NCBI GenBank assembly: GCA_937907055.1
Contig: CALCTW010000050.1
Location: 1 to 35,836, forward strand
DNA length: 35,836 nt
Reading direction: 5' to 3'
From: an uncultured Clostridia bacterium
GTDB lineage: Bacteria > Bacillota > Clostridia > Christensenellales > Aristaeellaceae
This document shows, in pieces, positions 17,185 to 25,310 of the stretch (within the stretch, counting starts at the first letter, position 1; each line of letters starts with the position of its first letter). A program made the translations under genes and the position numbers. The notes below the pieces were generated by a model. That model searched no databases. It was not told the origin of the DNA and saw nothing but the letters and a program-made list of their open reading frames with translations.

Positions 17185-17926
17185 TAAAATTGCTCTCCTC
17201 TCCCGTTACCGGATGTTCGCCCGGAATCAGCGTGATCTCGTCATACACCTTATCCTGTTCGACCGTTGCATATCCCAGACGAATCAATTCCAGCAGCGCG
17301 AGGAACAATGTGACCACCTCATCGCGGCTTGGGTGTTCGCTGAACAGCTCAGTAAAGGCCACAGGGCCTTTCTTCAGCTTGCGCAGTATATGCTGACGGC
17401 ATCTTGGAATGGTGTATTCATCGCGGATGATTCGCCTTTCCTCGATCTTCACTTCCTCTTCCGGCGCCTTCATACGCGCCAGAACCCGCGCAAAAGCCGC
17501 CATCAGGCCGTCCATGGTCAGATTCTTCAGTTCAAATGTCGGCGGAGGCAGCGGATATTCTTCCGGCAGCTTGTTATACAGCAGCGCGGCCGCTTTTTCA
17601 AAGCCCTTCATGTCCTCGGCGATCTGCTTGATCCGCTGGTATTCCTGCAACTGCCGGATCAGCAGCTGTTCAGGATCCTCCGGATCCTCGATCTCAGGTT
17701 TAGGCAGAAGTGAACGGCTTTTGATCTCGATCAGCGTTGCCGCCATCGTAATAAAAGCGCTCGCGTCATCCATATCCAGGTCCGGCGCGTTATTCACGCT
17801 TTGAACATACTGATCTGTGATCTCGCTGACGAAGATATCCTTGATATCGATCTTTGCCTTGCCGATCAGGAACAGCAGCATGTCCAACGGGCCTTCAAAC
17901 TGGCTCAGTTTTAATGTGAAAGCCAT
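17171..17926 (-). CDS. scpA: Segregation and condensation protein A (kleisin)
   Basis: A 251-residue kleisin that bridges SMC heads and binds ScpB. The N-terminal family signature is FEGPLDMLLFLIGKAKIDIKDI, followed by EITDQYV and the MAATLIEIKSRSLLP helix. The C-terminal winged helix includes TFLALLELIRLGYATVEQ. It lies between the M50 protease and scpB, as in many Clostridia. The gene ends 14 bases inside scpB. Confidence 0.95.
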   Translation of the reverse strand: MAFTLKLSQFEGPLDMLLFLIGKAKIDIKDIFVSEITDQYVQSVNNAPDLDMDDASAFITMAATLIEIKSRSLLPKPEIEDPEDPEQLLIRQLQEYQRIKQIAEDMKGFEKAAALLYNKLPEEYPLPPPTFELKNLTMDGLMAAFARVLARMKAPEEEVKIEERRIIRDEYTIPRCRQHILRKLKKGPVAFTELFSEHPSRDEVVTLFLALLELIRLGYATVEQDKVYDEITLIPGEHPVTGEESNFNGYQ

Positions 17927-17935
17927 TCAATTACC

Positions 17936-18736
17936 TCATAATCCAAAGATCGAATAGATCAGGTTGGTCACGCCCGATGTAAAGAAACCGGTCACGGCGC
18001 TGATGCCGGTGTCAAGGATACCGGTCGCTCTGTTCAGCACAAAAATGCCCACAATGATCCCGAAGATGATCCGCTGATCGATCACCAAACGATTGTTGAA
18101 CACAGCGGCGTTCCAGAAGCGGTAACCATCCAGCGGCGGAATAGGAAGGAAGTTAAAGACAGCAAGCGAGATGTTATATACCGCAAAGACCTTGAAATAA
18201 AGAATGAACCAGTGCAGCCATTCCGCCTGTGTGATGTTTTTGATCCCGTTCACATAATACATTCCCTGCGCGTAGTCACGGATCACATCGGCCCTGGTCA
18301 GTCCGTATGCCTTATAATAGAACATATTATCGCTGGCTTCAGGTCTAACGATGATCATCGCGAGCAGCACACACATCAGCATGGAAAAAAGGAACAGCAG
18401 AAAGTTGGTAATGATACCGGCCAGAGAAACAAAGATCGAGTCCCTTCTGCGGTTTTTGAAATTCCACGGATTGACCGGCACAGGCTTTGCCCAGCCGAAG
18501 CCGATGAACAGCATGGACAATGTGCCCCACAGATCCAGATGCGCCATGGGATTCAAAGAAAGTCTTCCGGATAATTTGGCCGTATCATCCCCGCACCACT
18601 GCGCCACTCGTCCGTGCGCGCATTCATGCAGGATCAGCGCGGGAAATAAAGCCAGAAGACTGATGCAAAAACTGAGCAGGAAGCTCGTCACGTTTCCGCT
18701 CTGGATCGCCCGTACAAAATCACTGATAATTCCCAT
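17936..18736 (-). CDS. M50 site-2 protease family membrane metalloprotease
   Basis: A 266-residue integral membrane zinc protease of the S2P/M50 class. The zinc site HECAH (residues 37-41) lies in the first core helix, and the third ligand region is supplied by NFLPIPPLDGYR, matching the N-x2-P-x2-LDG family motif. Four to six membrane segments surround it. This short, PDZ-less form typically neighbours scpA-scpB in Clostridia. The substrate is unknown. A GGAGG-type ribosome site precedes the ATG. It is likely co-transcribed with tlyA, 13 bases upstream. Confidence 0.88.
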   Translation of the reverse strand: MGIISDFVRAIQSGNVTSFLLSFCISLLALFPALILHECAHGRVAQWCGDDTAKLSGRLSLNPMAHLDLWGTLSMLFIGFGWAKPVPVNPWNFKNRRRDSIFVSLAGIITNFLLFLFSMLMCVLLAMIIVRPEASDNMFYYKAYGLTRADVIRDYAQGMYYVNGIKNITQAEWLHWFILYFKVFAVYNISLAVFNFLPIPPLDGYRFWNAAVFNNRLVIDQRIIFGIIVGIFVLNRATGILDTGISAVTGFFTSGVTNLIYSIFGL

Positions 18737-18749
18737 CTTTTCCTCCTGA

Positions 18750-19550
18750 TCAGCGTCCGAAAGCGGTGTGCGCTTCCTTCACCAATGCCTTGATCATCTC
18801 ATCATCCGGTTCGTTTCCTTCTCCGTGACGTACATCAGCTAAGAATTCAATGTTTCCCGCAGGTCCTGTGATCGGCGAGAAGGTCATCTGTTCAACATGC
18901 CAGCCAAAGGAATGGCAGAATGCCCGTATCTCCTTCAGCACATTCATATGCACCTCGGCATCCCGCACAACGCCGTTCTTTCCCACCTGTCCGCGGCCTG
19001 CCTCAAACTGCGGCTTGATCAGTGTCAGGAATCTGCCCTCATTTCCCATGATCTCCGCCGCGACAGGCAGGATCAATTTGATCGAAATGAAACTTACATC
19101 CATGACGGTCAATGTCGGATGTATCGGCAGCATATCATTCGTCAGCGTTCTGGCATTCGTCCGCTCCATCACCGTCACACGCGGATCGTTGCGGATCCTC
19201 CAGTCAAGCTGGCCATACCCGACATCGATGGCATACACGTGCGAAGCGCCGTGACGCAGGAGCACATCCGTAAAACCGCCGGTCGCCGCGCCGATATCCA
19301 TGGCGCACAGTCCGGTCACATCCGCGCCGAAGCTTGTAATGGCTTTCTCCAGTTTATGGCCGCCGCGGCTCGCAAAGGCATCCACCTGTCCGTGTATATG
19401 AAGTTCATCTTTATTCTCAACAGGCTCCGAGGATTTGAGGATCTTTCTCTCCCCCAGATAGATCTGCCCGGCCATGATCATGGCCTGCGCCTTTTCACGG
19501 CTCGGGGCAAGTCCGGCCTCTACCACTGCTACATCAGCGCGTGTTTTCAT
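18750..19550 (-). CDS. tlyA: TlyA family rRNA 2'-O-methyltransferase / hemolysin-like protein
   Basis: A 266-residue protein with an N-terminal S4 RNA-binding domain (about 1-60: TRADVAVVEAGLAPSREKAQ and AGQIYLGERKI) followed by a Rossmann FtsJ-type methyltransferase domain. The SAM motif is MDIGAATGGFTDVLLRHGA, then IDVGYGQLDWRIRNDPRV, and the Lys-containing LIKPQFEAGRG motif. Family members 2'-O-methylate ribosomal RNA cytidines; reported hemolytic activity is secondary. It lies directly downstream of dxs, a standard clostridial order. Confidence 0.92.
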   Translation of the reverse strand: MKTRADVAVVEAGLAPSREKAQAMIMAGQIYLGERKILKSSEPVENKDELHIHGQVDAFASRGGHKLEKAITSFGADVTGLCAMDIGAATGGFTDVLLRHGASHVYAIDVGYGQLDWRIRNDPRVTVMERTNARTLTNDMLPIHPTLTVMDVSFISIKLILPVAAEIMGNEGRFLTLIKPQFEAGRGQVGKNGVVRDAEVHMNVLKEIRAFCHSFGWHVEQMTFSPITGPAGNIEFLADVRHGEGNEPDDEMIKALVKEAHTAFGR

Positions 19551-19577
19551 CTTCTTCTTTCCCTTATTACTGTTATT

Positions 19578-21428
19578 TTAAGCATTCTTATTCAGATCAG
19601 TTCTGATCTTTTCAGCCATCTGCCCGGCGGTCAATCCCGCCATCTTCAGCAGATCCTGATGCGCTCCGTGCGGAATGAAGCGATCCTGCACCGCAAAGAT
19701 GCCGGAGGGTGCCTTGCAGCCGTTTCGGGCCGCGAAAGCGGCGATCGCGCTGCCAAGTCCGCCGTTGAGCATGTTTTCTTCCGCGATATAATACGGTATT
19801 TTCAGCGATCTCAGCAATTCCTCATCCAGCGGTTTCAGGGTGCTGGCGTTGATCACGCGCGCGCCGATCCCTTCGTTTTTCAGTATTTCAGCACACCCAA
19901 GGCATTCCGTCAGCAGATTGCCATAGCTGATCAGCGCGATATCGCGGCCATCCTGAAGGGTCGTCCACTTCCCAATGACAAACTCTGTTTTGAACCCGGC
20001 AAGCGCTTTTTCTTCCGCCTTCGGATAACGGATCGCAAGCGGGCGCGGCTGACTGATCTGAACCTCCAGCATCTGTTTCAGTTCCTGCCGGTTCATCGGC
20101 TGCAAAACAGTCATGCCCGGCGCGGACATCAGATAACCGGCGCCAAACATACCATGGTGGCTGGCACCGTCCGCGCTCCCGATCCCGGCACGATCACACA
20201 GGAAGCAAACAGGTGCTTTCTGCATGCAAACATCTTCGATCAATTGATCATAACCGCGCTGCAGAAAACTGTCGTAGATCGCGGTAAACGGTTTCATGCC
20301 GCTCAGGGCCAGGCCGCCGCTCATGGTGACAGCATGCTCTTCCGCGATACCGACATCAAAGGTCCTCTCCGGGTGCGCGGCCGCGAAAGGCTGCATTCCC
20401 GTTCCCAATGTCATCGCGGCAGTCACCACGGTGATCGTCTTATCCGCTTCGGCATGCTCCATCAGCACTTCACACGCCGCGCGGCCAAAGTCCTTCTCAC
20501 CCACTTTGAAGGGCGCACCGTCTTCGATGCTGAAGGGCGGTGTACCATGAAACGCGTCCGGCTGATCCTCCGCCGGGGCGAAACCGCTGCCTTTACGGGT
20601 GTAAACATGGATCAGAATGCGTTCATTCAGCTCCAGCGCGCGCTTTATTGTTTTTTCAAGGCCATGGATATCCTGCCCGTCTATCGGGCCGAAGTAATCA
20701 AAACCAAGAGCCGAGAACAGCTTATCATGTACAAACACATTGCGGATCTTGTTCTTGATCCGCTTGAACCCTCTGTGCAGCACATTCCCGCAGATGGGCA
20801 TCCTGAAAAGGAAAGCGCTCACGCCCTTCTTCAGATTCTGCCATCCCTTTGAAAGACGCATATGTGTCAGATAATTATTGATCGCGCCGACATTGCCGGA
20901 AATGCTCATCCCGTTGTCATTCAGGATCACCAGCAGCTGTGTATTGCTGTTCCCGGCATCATTAAAGCCTTCATAGGCCATCCCGCCCGTCAGCGCGCCG
21001 TCGCCGATCACGACCGCGATCTTTTCATCCGTGCCTTTGATATCGCGCGCTCTCGCCATTCCGAGAGCAGCGCTGATGGCATTACTGGCATGCCCGCTGT
21101 CAAAGCTGTCATATTCGCTTTCGTCCCGTCTCGTAAACCCGCAGATACCGTTTGTTTTCCGAAGCGTGTCAAACATTTCCGCGCGCCCTGTGATCAGCTT
21201 GTGTGTGTAGCACTGATGCCCGACATCAAACACGATTTTATCCTTCGGGCAATCGAGCGCGCGGTGCAGCGCCAGTGTCAGCTCAACATCCCCCAGATTG
21301 GACGCCAAATGACCGCCGTTTTTTGAAACGGTGGTAATGATCCTGTTTCTGATCTCGGCAGCCAGCTGTTCAAGTTCGTCTTCCGTCAGCGTCTTGATAT
21401 CCTTCGGAGAATGGATCTTTTCAAGCAT
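19578..21428 (-). CDS. dxs: 1-deoxy-D-xylulose-5-phosphate synthase
   Basis: A 616-residue thiamine-diphosphate enzyme that condenses pyruvate and glyceraldehyde 3-phosphate, the first step of the MEP isoprenoid pathway. The N-terminus carries HLASNLGDVELTLALH, and the cofactor motif GDGALTGGMAYEGFNDAG continues to ILNDNGMSIS. The transketolase central domain contains DVGIAEEHAVTMSGGLA and RAGIGSADGASHHG, and the C-terminal domain is complete. Its length is normal. The ATG at 21428 has only a weak AGAAAG ribosome site after a leader of about 90 bases. It is the promoter-proximal gene of the minus-strand run through tlyA, scpAB and the MATE exporter. Confidence 0.96.
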   Translation of the reverse strand: MLEKIHSPKDIKTLTEDELEQLAAEIRNRIITTVSKNGGHLASNLGDVELTLALHRALDCPKDKIVFDVGHQCYTHKLITGRAEMFDTLRKTNGICGFTRRDESEYDSFDSGHASNAISAALGMARARDIKGTDEKIAVVIGDGALTGGMAYEGFNDAGNSNTQLLVILNDNGMSISGNVGAINNYLTHMRLSKGWQNLKKGVSAFLFRMPICGNVLHRGFKRIKNKIRNVFVHDKLFSALGFDYFGPIDGQDIHGLEKTIKRALELNERILIHVYTRKGSGFAPAEDQPDAFHGTPPFSIEDGAPFKVGEKDFGRAACEVLMEHAEADKTITVVTAAMTLGTGMQPFAAAHPERTFDVGIAEEHAVTMSGGLALSGMKPFTAIYDSFLQRGYDQLIEDVCMQKAPVCFLCDRAGIGSADGASHHGMFGAGYLMSAPGMTVLQPMNRQELKQMLEVQISQPRPLAIRYPKAEEKALAGFKTEFVIGKWTTLQDGRDIALISYGNLLTECLGCAEILKNEGIGARVINASTLKPLDEELLRSLKIPYYIAEENMLNGGLGSAIAAFAARNGCKAPSGIFAVQDRFIPHGAHQDLLKMAGLTAGQMAEKIRTDLNKNA

Positions 21429-21459
21429 AAGATAAACACTTTCTGTTCTTCATGTTTAC

Positions 21460-21473
21460 AGAATCATGATTCT
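21460..21473. repeat. Perfect 14-bp palindrome in the dxs leader
   Basis: AGAATCATGATTCT lies in the transcribed leader, about 30 bases upstream of the dxs start codon and 50 bases after the -10. It could be an operator or a small RNA hairpin. Confidence 0.5.
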
Positions 21474-21523
21474 TCCGTGATAAGACGCGTACACAAATAA
21501 ACGTGCGATCACGCCTGATTGAA

Positions 21524-21552
21524 ATTATAACATATGCATCTGTTCTTTGCAA
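21524..21552 (-). promoter_or_regulatory. Promoter of the dxs operon
   Basis: On the minus strand, -35 TTGCAA (21547-21552), 17-base spacer, -10 TATAAT (21524-21529), preceded by TG-T to make an extended -10. This is a near-ideal sigma-A promoter. The TTGCAA form of the -35 recurs at 774-779 and 26417-26422. Confidence 0.82.
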
Positions 21553-21580
21553 TTGCGGATCCTGCCTGCTTTTGTAAAGA

Positions 21581-21613
21581 AAAGCCCCGAAGCGAAAGGC
21601 TTCGGAGCTCATT
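21581..21613 (-). terminator. Intrinsic terminator after the GH120 gene
   Basis: Minus-strand stem CCGAAGC/GCTTCGG with a 5-base loop (21587-21605), extended by outer GC pairs and followed by a T-rich run (TTTTCTTT). It separates the beta-xylosidase from dxs and overlaps the upstream edge of the dxs promoter region. Confidence 0.75.
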
Positions 21614-21648
21614 TTTGTTCTATGCTCTTTGTGATCAGAATCCTGTTC

Positions 21649-23622
21649 TTACCACACGGCCTTCTTCAGGCTCTCCTTGCTGACGAAGGGACCGGGCAGG
21701 CAGGAAGTGCCGCGCTTGTCACCAAAGTAGTCTTCATCAAACAAGATCGCGGAACCGTCGCGGTTCTCAAAGCGCTGTTCAGGCTGGAAGGCCTTGCCCA
21801 GGATATCACTGTTGATGATCTCATCCTTCATGCCGCCTACATAATCATAGACGTCGGTCTCGAGATAGGTCTTGCCGTCCTTTTCGACCAGTTCGAACTT
21901 CGGCTTTGCTTCAGCGTTGACCACACAGTTCTTATCATGACGGCAGCCCTTCGCGCCGGCAAGGTAGGCATTGCCTTCCATCCATACCGGCAGATGGCTC
22001 ATATGCCACTTTCCAAGCTTGCCCATGTCGGGACGCGCGACATCCATGTCAAAGTTGACGATCCATTCATCATAGGTGGGATATTCTTCAAACTCCCATG
22101 TACCTACGCGGTAATCCTTCTCCCTCACTTCGCCGGTCTCATCATCCGGGCCGATCTCCTGACCCTGCACGAAGATGTTGTTGTAGAAGCGGTCGTCGCC
22201 GTGCAGAATGGTCATAAAGCCGGCAACTTCCGTGCGGTGACGGATATGATAGGGCGTATAACGATCGCCGGTACCGCCGCCGACAGCGCGCAGACCGCCC
22301 ATGATCAGGTTGTTGACCATGGCCACGCTCTCCGTCGCGATGAACAGAGACACCTTGGACATCAGGATGTTGTTATCGATCAGGGTCGGTCCATGGCCCA
22401 CCTCAACGAAGATATCCTGGCTGCACATGCCGCCGCGCGCCCAGGTGCAGTAGGAAGGACGCTGGTTGTCATGCAGCAGGTTCTGCGTGATACGGGTGCC
22501 CTGAGCCTCCCAGTCGGTCCAGATACCCATGGTGCAGTGATGGATATGATTACGCTGCATCAGCACATCGATCGCCGCGTGCAGCTTGATGCCGCTGATC
22601 TCAGCGCCGCCCAGCTGCTGCATGTTATTGATGTGGTGGATATGGTTGTCTTCGATCGTGCTGAACACCGCGCCCATGCGGCCCACGATACCGGTCTGCT
22701 CGCAATGATGGATATTGCAGCGGCGAACGATATGATGACCGATATTCTCCTTGAGCCATCCATGATACTGACCGCGGCAGACCGCGTCGCGTTCCATCTG
22801 GGTGGGGCTCTTCACATGCTTGACAGTAAAGTAATGATCATTCTCGGGATCATAATACTTACCCAGAGAAATACCGCAGCACTTGCTGTTGCTGATATCG
22901 CAGTCTTCAATGATCCATCCCTTGCTCCAGTGCGGTCCGATCATACCATCCTGGAAAGCAGCCGGAGGCGCCCATGTCGTAGCCGCCTTCTGAATGTTGA
23001 AACCGCTGACGGTAATGAAGCCCTTGCCCTGTTCAGCGGGGAAGAAGCAGCGGCGGCGCACGTTGATCTCAATATTTTCCTTGTTGGGATCCGCGGACTG
23101 GAAGTTGGCGTAGATGACCGTTTCATTGCCTTCCTGAACAGCATACCACTTATAGATACTGAATTCAGGATCCCAGCTGGGGGTATATACCTTGCCCTCC
23201 AGGCACTCCTGCAGGGTCTCGCATTCATACATGCACTTGTCATTCAGGTACACAGAACCCGTGTGACGGACAGAAGGCGCGAAATACCAGTCACCGAACG
23301 CTTCGACGACATAAGGGTTATAATCAGCGAAAATGCCGTTATCGATGCGCTTCACCCAGGTCGTACCTTCGTACTTTTCCCATCCGGTCACCTTCTCCGC
23401 GCCGGTGATCACAGCGCCGAGCGGCTCAATGCTGCGATAGGTGATACGGGCATCTTCTGTGCCGCCGTTCAGGGGATTGACATATTCACGGTAAACACCG
23501 GGAGCCACCAGCACTTCATCGCCGGGCTTTGCCACCTTCGCGGCATCATTGATCCACTTGAACGGGCGTTCCTTGCTTCCGTCGCCGGTCCTGGTGGTGT
23601 TGATATCAACGTAATAGACCAT
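21649..23622 (-). CDS. GH120 beta-xylosidase (XylC-like, right-handed beta-helix)
   Basis: A 657-residue right-handed beta-helix enzyme that closely resembles, from memory, the GH120 beta-xylosidase XylC of Thermoanaerobacterium. Shared landmarks are GDEVLVAPGVYREYVNP, YANFQSADPN, INVRRRCFFP, WAPPAAFQDGMIGPHWSKGW, AGIKLHAA-like SGIKLHAAIDV, DWEAQGTR and FVEVGHGP. By analogy the nucleophile is Asp370 (TDWEAQGTR) and the acid/base is Glu407 (FVEVGHGP). A Cys-containing insertion of about 15 residues lies between them. There is no signal peptide, so it is cytoplasmic, releasing xylose from imported xylo-oligosaccharides. GGAGG precedes the ATG. Single-gene transcription unit with its own promoter and terminator. 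Confidence 0.88.
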   Translation of the reverse strand: MVYYVDINTTRTGDGSKERPFKWINDAAKVAKPGDEVLVAPGVYREYVNPLNGGTEDARITYRSIEPLGAVITGAEKVTGWEKYEGTTWVKRIDNGIFADYNPYVVEAFGDWYFAPSVRHTGSVYLNDKCMYECETLQECLEGKVYTPSWDPEFSIYKWYAVQEGNETVIYANFQSADPNKENIEINVRRRCFFPAEQGKGFITVSGFNIQKAATTWAPPAAFQDGMIGPHWSKGWIIEDCDISNSKCCGISLGKYYDPENDHYFTVKHVKSPTQMERDAVCRGQYHGWLKENIGHHIVRRCNIHHCEQTGIVGRMGAVFSTIEDNHIHHINNMQQLGGAEISGIKLHAAIDVLMQRNHIHHCTMGIWTDWEAQGTRITQNLLHDNQRPSYCTWARGGMCSQDIFVEVGHGPTLIDNNILMSKVSLFIATESVAMVNNLIMGGLRAVGGGTGDRYTPYHIRHRTEVAGFMTILHGDDRFYNNIFVQGQEIGPDDETGEVREKDYRVGTWEFEEYPTYDEWIVNFDMDVARPDMGKLGKWHMSHLPVWMEGNAYLAGAKGCRHDKNCVVNAEAKPKFELVEKDGKTYLETDVYDYVGGMKDEIINSDILGKAFQPEQRFENRDGSAILFDEDYFGDKRGTSCLPGPFVSKESLKKAVW

Positions 23623-23688
23623 TTTTCTGTTCCTCCTGCAATTTTCTGCTTTGGATGATCGTGTGGATATAGACCTTGATTTGCTATT

Positions 23689-23718
23689 ATTTTATCGTAC
23701 ACGATTCATGTATGTCAA
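23689..23718 (-). promoter_or_regulatory. Promoter of the GH120 beta-xylosidase gene
   Basis: On the minus strand, -35 TTGACA (23713-23718) and -10 TAAAAT (23689-23694) are 18 bases apart. The spacer contains an ATCGT-GT-ACGAT inverted repeat, a possible repressor site. Confidence 0.65.
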
Positions 23719-23741
23719 TGAAATCAAACAGACAAAACTTG

Positions 23742-23762
23742 CAAAAATCGATATGATTTTTG
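23742..23762. repeat. Inverted repeat upstream of the GH120 promoter (candidate operator)
   Basis: CAAAAATC-GATAT-GATTTTTG is a perfect 8-bp inverted repeat with a 5-base centre, 24 bases upstream of the -35. It is placed like an activator-binding site for a xylose- or xylan-responsive regulator. No matching regulator gene is in the window. Confidence 0.5.
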
Positions 23763-23805
23763 TATTTTCTTTTCGCCCGCAGGGATTGATCGTCACCGTC
23801 ATAAC

Positions 23806-23838
23806 AAAAAGAACGGAAGAGACCATGCCCTTCCGTAC
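23806..23838 (-). terminator. Intrinsic terminator after the small secreted protein gene
   Basis: Minus-strand stem ACGGAAG/CTTCCGT around a 10-base loop, followed by TCTTTTTGTT. It ends the apbE-NusG-Gx gene run. Confidence 0.78.
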
Positions 23839-23856
23839 TCAGCAGATCCATGTATT

Positions 23857-24252
23857 TCATTCAAGCGTGATCATCAGATCATCCCCCGCGGCATTCAAAA
23901 CAAACTCCTGGGAGCGATCCAATGTATATCCATCCGGAACCGACAGAATATGCACGGTATAAGGATAAGCCTCCATGGTAATACGGGCTTCCCCGTTTAT
24001 GTCCGTAAAGATGACCTGACATATCTCATCATTGCACACATTGAGCATCACATCCTGAACCGGTTTTCCCTCACTGTCCGCGATGATTATCCGATAATCC
24101 GCGTTCCCGTCCGCCGTCTGCTCCTGTATCGTATCGGCTGAGATGATCTCTCCTTCTTCAAAAACCGCGCTGAAAAGATCCGCGATATTCCCGCTGTAAG
24201 TTGAAAACATCATGATGATCAGCGCCAGGATCAAAGAGAGTATCTGTTTCAT
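23857..24252 (-). CDS. Small secreted protein with prealbumin/SpaA-like beta-sandwich
   Basis: A 131-residue protein. ATG at 24252 has AAGGTGA 8 bases upstream, while the in-frame GTG at 24261 has no spaced ribosome site. The N-terminus (MKQILSLILALIIMMFSTYS) is a signal peptide or anchor. The rest, from about residue 45, reads as one beta-sandwich of the carboxypeptidase-regulatory/SpaA type: YRIIIADSEGKPVQDVMLNV, then VIFTDINGEARITM, YTVHILSVPDGYTLD and a final strand. Two cysteines (NVCNDEICQ) may form a disulfide. Such domains are usually structural. It lies at the end of the apbE cluster, so an envelope role beside flavinylated proteins is possible but unproven. Confidence 0.6.
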   Translation of the reverse strand: MKQILSLILALIIMMFSTYSGNIADLFSAVFEEGEIISADTIQEQTADGNADYRIIIADSEGKPVQDVMLNVCNDEICQVIFTDINGEARITMEAYPYTVHILSVPDGYTLDRSQEFVLNAAGDDLMITLE

Positions 24253-24357
24253 ACATATCACCTTTTCTTTTAATCACATAAAACGGTAAATGCTGTTTCT
24301 TTCCGTATATCCCATCGATTCATGAACAGTTCTTATGATCCGTCCGCCTTTTTCTTA

Positions 24358-24876
24358 TCATGTCCTGCAGTTGTTTTCCCGGCCTTCTGTTTTTTTCATA
24401 TGCAGGATCATAAACTGCGCGCATAACCCTGTAAAGGTTCCCGCGATGATTCCGCTCACGCACAGGATCGGGAAATACGCCCATAACGCCTCAGAATGCG
24501 TGATCATGACCGCGACCAGGATCTGCCCAAGGTTATGGAACACCGCCGCGATCGCTGAAGCAGCGAAGATCTGCCTGTCAGTCAGTACGGTTCTTAATAA
24601 CATCATCGCCGAAAAGCTCAGCAGACCGCCCGCGCCGGAATAAAGAATCACCGACATATTCCCGCTGAATACCGCTCCCAACACGATCCTGCCCAGCAGG
24701 ATCATGGCCGCGTCAACAGGCCCCAGTACAAACATCGCCCAGACTGTAATGATATTGCTCAGACCCATCTTGATCCCGCTGATCGGAGTCAGGCTGGGCA
24801 ACTGTGCCTCCAGCATGAATATGATCAGCGCGATCCCCAGAAGCAGCGCGTTGTGTGTCAATCGTTTCGCGTTCAA
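24358..24876 (-). CDS. Gx transporter family membrane protein (heptaprenyl diphosphate synthase component I-like)
   Basis: A 172-residue membrane protein with five to six hydrophobic helices, including LNAKRLTHNALLLGIALIIF, PGIKMGLSN-like ISGIKMGLSNIITVWAMFVLGP and AMILLGRIVLGAVFSGN. It belongs to the Gx/ECF-S-like family often labelled heptaprenyl diphosphate synthase component I. The start is TTG at 24876, set by a perfect AAGGAGG 8 bases upstream and by the preceding gene's stop. These proteins commonly follow ApbE and NusG-domain-II genes in Bacillota, in clusters tied to flavin- or quinone-linked redox chemistry. The exact substrate is not established. Confidence 0.8.
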   Translation of the reverse strand: MNAKRLTHNALLLGIALIIFMLEAQLPSLTPISGIKMGLSNIITVWAMFVLGPVDAAMILLGRIVLGAVFSGNMSVILYSGAGGLLSFSAMMLLRTVLTDRQIFAASAIAAVFHNLGQILVAVMITHSEALWAYFPILCVSGIIAGTFTGLCAQFMILHMKKTEGRENNCRT

Positions 24877-24889
24877 CCCGCCGTCCTCC

Positions 24890-25291
24890 TTAATAAGCAA
24901 TGATATCCGGTTCGCCGGGATCAGGCACCGTATGCTCACACCGCACGATCAGCTGATGCGGCAGACAGACGATCGGCATCATGCTCCCCGAGACCCACCC
25001 GGACTGCACACAGGTCTGCTCCGGGCAATCAGCCTCAGCGATATGCACCTTCCCGTCCTTCACTTCTACAATGTTGTACCCTTCATCCGTATTGATCCTT
25101 ACCGTCTGATCCGTGTTCAGCAGAAGCCTTGCGATACATTCGCCCTTCACATACACGCCCACGGAGGCATATCCGTTTCCGGTGTTCATGATGATCAGGG
25201 AAGCTGCCACCGCGTTTAACAGTATAACGGCAAGTATGATCACCCATACAAAAGTCGGCAGTGTTCGTTTCTTTTTGTTATCAATCGTCAT
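24890..25291 (-). CDS. NusG domain II-containing membrane-anchored protein
   Basis: A 133-residue protein with an N-terminal membrane segment (about 12-34, TFVWVIILAVILLNAVAASL) and an extracytoplasmic NusG-domain-II-like fold. The fold carries the conserved signature EADCPEQTCVQSGWV, with a paired Cys motif (C-x4-C), and ends in CLPHQLIVRCE. Despite the name it is not a transcription factor. These small proteins sit beside apbE and Gx-transporter genes and probably take part in envelope redox chemistry. It begins 19 bases after apbE and ends 13 bases before the TTG of the next gene. Confidence 0.85.
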   Translation of the reverse strand: MTIDNKKKRTLPTFVWVIILAVILLNAVAASLIIMNTGNGYASVGVYVKGECIARLLLNTDQTVRINTDEGYNIVEVKDGKVHIAEADCPEQTCVQSGWVSGSMMPIVCLPHQLIVRCEHTVPDPGEPDIIAY

Positions 25292-25310
25292 GTCGAAGTC
25301 AATTCCTGTC

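Noticed and set aside
18897..20852. A 651-codon plus-strand ORF across tlyA and dxs
   Set aside because: It is an antisense shadow of two well-supported genes, with no ribosome site or recognisable domain.
21547..23658. A 703-codon plus-strand ORF opposite the beta-xylosidase
   Set aside because: The minus-strand frame has clear GH120 motifs, a promoter and an RBS. The plus-strand translation has no family features. Long antisense frames arise here because codons complementary to stops are rare in this codon usage.
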